Of a DNA stretch of 64,000 nucleotides, positions 61,453-64,000 are shown piece after piece. The translations under genes were made by a program, and so were the position numbers. This DNA comes from Mycoplasmataceae bacterium (lineage in GTDB: Bacteria; Bacillota_I; Bacilli_A; Mycoplasmatales; Mycoplasmoidaceae). The notes under the pieces are model-generated. The model saw only the letters and a program-made list of their open reading frames with translations, was not told the origin of the DNA and did not search any database. The stretch is taken from assembly GCA_020024755.1 (NCBI GenBank), contig JAHHTH010000002.1:186001-250000 (forward strand). Reading direction: 5' to 3'. Position 1 is the first letter of the stretch. The number at the start of each line of letters is the position of its first letter.

Positions 61453-63297
61453 ATGTATCAAAAGAAACAAGCTAATATTGATAAAATAAGAAATCAAATA
61501 AGTATTACTGAAATTATTAGTTCTTTTATTAAACTAACTAAAAAAGGAAATAATAGTGTAGGTCTTTGTCCTTTTCATGATGATAAACATGCTTCGTTAA
61601 CAGTGAGTGAACAAAAGCATATTTATAAATGTTTCAGTTGTGGTAACTCTGGCGATGCATTTACTTTTATTAAAAACTATTTACATTGTTCGTATCAAGA
61701 AGCAATTGCAAAAGCATGTGAAATTGCGAACCTTAATTTAGATGAATTTAGTGATGTAAAAACATTCATTGAAAATAAAAATAAAAATGCCAATTTAATT
61801 GAAATCAATAAATTAGCAAATAAGTATTTTATGATGTTTCTTGATAATAAAGAAAATCAATTTGCTAGAGACTATTTAGCTAAGCGTGATATTAATGATG
61901 AATTGATTAAAAGATTTGATATTGGATTTGCTCCTGATGGGAATATTATTTTAGATTTATTAAACAATAAAAATGATATTGTAAAAGGACAAAAAGGATT
62001 TAGTTTTGAAGAAATAAAAAAAGTAGGTTTAGCAACCATCTCTCAAGAAGGAAATTATGTTCCATATTTTTGAGGCCGAATTACATTTGGAATTAGAAAT
62101 GAATATGATGAAATAGTTGCATTTAGCGCAAGAACTTTAAAAGATGATCCAAACAAATATATCAATACACCAACAACTGAAATATTTTCTAAGAATGAAA
62201 CTCTATATAATTTCAATAATGTCTATAAAGTTTATGACGTTGAATCTATTTATGTTTTAGAAGGATTTATGGATGTTATCGCGCTACACAAAATTGGTAT
62301 TACTAATGCTGTTGCTACTATGGGTGTTGCATTTACTAAAAACCATATAAATCTATTATCAAAATTACCTAATTTAAAAAGTGTAATTCTATGTTTTGAT
62401 AATGACGATGCTGGACAAAATTCAATTCAAAAAACTGCTGAAATTATTAAACCATATTATGATGTCTATGTTGTGCAATATGATTCTGAATTTAAAGATA
62501 TTGATGAAATCTATACGCATAGCAAAGATGATGCAATTAGAAATGCTAATAATATCATTTCCTATAATTTGTATTTAATCAATAAAATCATTGCATCACA
62601 TAACCTAAACAATGTTGTAGAAAAGAATAATGCTATTCAAAAAATAATTGCTATTCTACAAACCTATAAAAATGACATTGAATTATATACAGACATTGAT
62701 TTCATTTCTAGCAAATTAAATATTGATAAAAATATTATTATTAACGCTATATCTAATACTTCTAAAAAAACATATACTAAGAAACCATCATCTATCAACT
62801 ATAAAAAATATGAAGTTGATAAAATTGATCTTGGTCCAAGAAAAAATGAAAAGGTTGCTACTAAATCTGCAATTGAATGTATAGAAGATGAAATTATTAT
62901 GTTCTCTTTGGCTAATGTAAAATATTTAGATAAATTCTTCGAAGAATGTTCAAGAGCAACTTTAGATAAAACAAATAAATACTTAGAATTATTTGATAAA
63001 TTTTATACATCACACCTGGAAGAAAAATCTATTAATTTAGTCAATGTTTACGAAGTGACAGATGATGATGCAATTGTTGGTAATTTAGTTAATAATTATC
63101 TAAAATTACTTGAATCTATGAAAGTAAAATTTCCAGAAGGAAAGGTAGATGAAATCATCAAGAGTTATAAAAGAAAAAAGTCAGCAGAAAATATGACTAA
63201 ACAATTAGAAGTATTAATGCAAGAAAGTGATCCTGAATTAAGACAACAACTTATTATGGATTATGTTGAAAATTTTAAAAATAATAAGAAAAAATAA
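61453..63297 (+). CDS. dnaG: DNA primase
   Basis: It makes RNA primers for replication. The 614-aa protein has the CHC2 zinc finger (C39-P-F-H42 ... C60-F-S-C63), an R-I-T-F-G-I domain, F-S-A-R, and the TOPRIM core (V-L-E-G-F-M-D-V-I-A and C-F-D-N-D-D-A-G). The C-terminal third is Lys/Asn-rich and less conserved, likely the helicase-binding region. In many mycoplasmas dnaG precedes the sigma factor gene; here a methyltransferase follows. Confidence 0.96.
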
Positions 63298-63321
63298 CTT
63301 CAATGATAGTTTATATTAAGG

Positions 63322-63327
63322 TAGAAT
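63322..63327 (+). promoter_or_regulatory. -10 box of the methyltransferase gene
   Basis: TAGAAT ends 9 bases before the ATG at 63337. There is no clear Shine-Dalgarno. Confidence 0.4.
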
Positions 63328-63336
63328 ATAAGTATT

Positions 63337-63924
63337 ATGATTAATATTTTAACAATTTTGAAAGATCCAACAATTAAAGCCATTTATAATGACTCAAGAG
63401 CTAATAACATTCCATTAGTAAGAGATAACACTGCTGTTTACTTATTAGAACAAGTTAAAACACGTAACATTAAGTCATGTTTAGAAATAGGAACTGCTTT
63501 TGGTTTTAGTGCTGCAGTAATGGGCATTTTAGGAGGTGTAGAAGTTACAACTCTTGAAAAAGATGCAATACGTAATATGAAAGCAAATTCATATTTAAGT
63601 CCATACAAAAATATTCACTGTGAATTATGTGATTGCTTTGAATATAGTACTGATCAAAAATTTGATTTAATCTTTATAGATGGACCAAAGGCTAATCAAA
63701 TAGATTTATTCAAGAAAATGTTAAATTATTTGAATGACAATGGTATAGTTATCATTGACAATATTTATTTAAATAAAATTGCAAACATTGAATCAAGAAC
63801 TCCAAACCAAGAAAAGCTATTAAATGCTGTTCATGAATTTAGAGATTATATTGAACATTTAGAAGACTTTAAGTGCACAATAGTTGATATGGATGATGGT
63901 ATTGCTTTATTAGAAAGAAAATAA
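63337..63924 (+). CDS. SAM-dependent O-methyltransferase of the TrmR/YrrM type
   Basis: The 195-aa Rossmann-fold protein has the SAM motif C-L-E-I-G-T-A-F-G-F-S, the acidic T-L-E-K-D, F-D-L-I-F-I-D-G-P-K and V-I-I-D-N, as in the metal-dependent O-methyltransferase family 3. In Bacillus, YrrM (TrmR) methylates 5-hydroxyuridine at tRNA position 34 and lies next to U32-family genes that make the hydroxyl. Here a U32-like start overlaps its stop by one base, which supports the tRNA role. Confidence 0.85.
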   Translation: MINILTILKDPTIKAIYNDSRANNIPLVRDNTAVYLLEQVKTRNIKSCLEIGTAFGFSAAVMGILGGVEVTTLEKDAIRNMKANSYLSPYKNIHCELCDCFEYSTDQKFDLIFIDGPKANQIDLFKKMLNYLNDNGIVIIDNIYLNKIANIESRTPNQEKLLNAVHEFRDYIEHLEDFKCTIVDMDDGIALLERK

Positions 63925-64000
63925 TGGAAATTGTAGTAGAAGCTTACAACTTTGATCATGCAAGATGATGTATTGAAAATAACGTTCCTAATTTAATTTT
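63924..64000 (+). CDS. Start of a probable U32-family tRNA hydroxylation protein (3' partial)
   Basis: Only 25 codons are visible. The frame begins M-E-I-V-V-E-A-Y with a following D-H-A-R-W-C-I-E-N, consistent with the first strand and helix of U32 proteins (TrhP/YrrN). It overlaps the methyltransferase stop by one base (TAATG). The call rests mainly on gene order and is tentative. Confidence 0.45.

Overview
The window is AT-rich DNA from a wall-less bacterium of the class Mollicutes (Mycoplasma and relatives). The main evidence is that almost every long gene stays open only if TGA is read as tryptophan, and no wall-synthesis genes are present. Gene content (dnaG, argS, secDF-apt, rpoB-rpoC, phoU-pstB, a split-off 5'-3' exonuclease, a candidate MG428-like sigma factor) fits a small mycoplasma genome of the pneumoniae or Malacoplasma type. 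The species assignment is inference. All coordinates below assume TGA = Trp.

Layout. 1-7257 (+): a cell-surface glycan cluster with the end of an unidentified protein, an alpha/beta hydrolase, two family 2 glycosyltransferases, UDP-galactopyranose mutase and a membrane protein with a sulfatase / lipoteichoic-acid-synthase-like domain. 7318-19416 (+): housekeeping block of rpsU, a single ORF joining a Cof-type HAD phosphatase to ribulose-phosphate 3-epimerase, an M3 oligopeptidase, rpoB and rpoC. 19539-21471 (-): a small zinc-ribbon membrane protein, phoU and pstB. 21544-22719 (+): ackA.

22835-54345 is dominated by three giant surface proteins (2342, 2058 and 3062 aa). Each has a signal peptide, many tandem beta-type domains that end in a Gly-Phe motif, a C-terminal membrane helix and a basic tail. 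Together they take about 35 percent of the window. A 319-aa lipoprotein at 41855 appears to carry the same domain. Between the giants sit DNA repair and small-metabolism genes: 5'-3' exonuclease, mutM, coaE, a YgjP-like metallopeptidase, a cinA-recA operon, tRNA-Arg, a sigma-70-like regulator preceded by a structured RNA, a PTS IIA protein and a PP2C-like phosphatase.

54666-64000 (+): argS, an unidentified gene with highly-expressed codon usage, secDF, apt, dnaG, an O-methyltransferase of the TrmR type and the start of a U32-family gene; the last two match the Bacillus yrrM-yrrN tRNA wobble-uridine modification pair.

The most unusual points are the giant modular surface family with a 95-bp perfect in-frame direct repeat, the HAD-epimerase fusion, the sigma-like gene with its structured leader close to recA, several promoters placed so close to the start codon that leaderless mRNAs are expected, and a small two-CxxC membrane protein resembling LITAF architecture.
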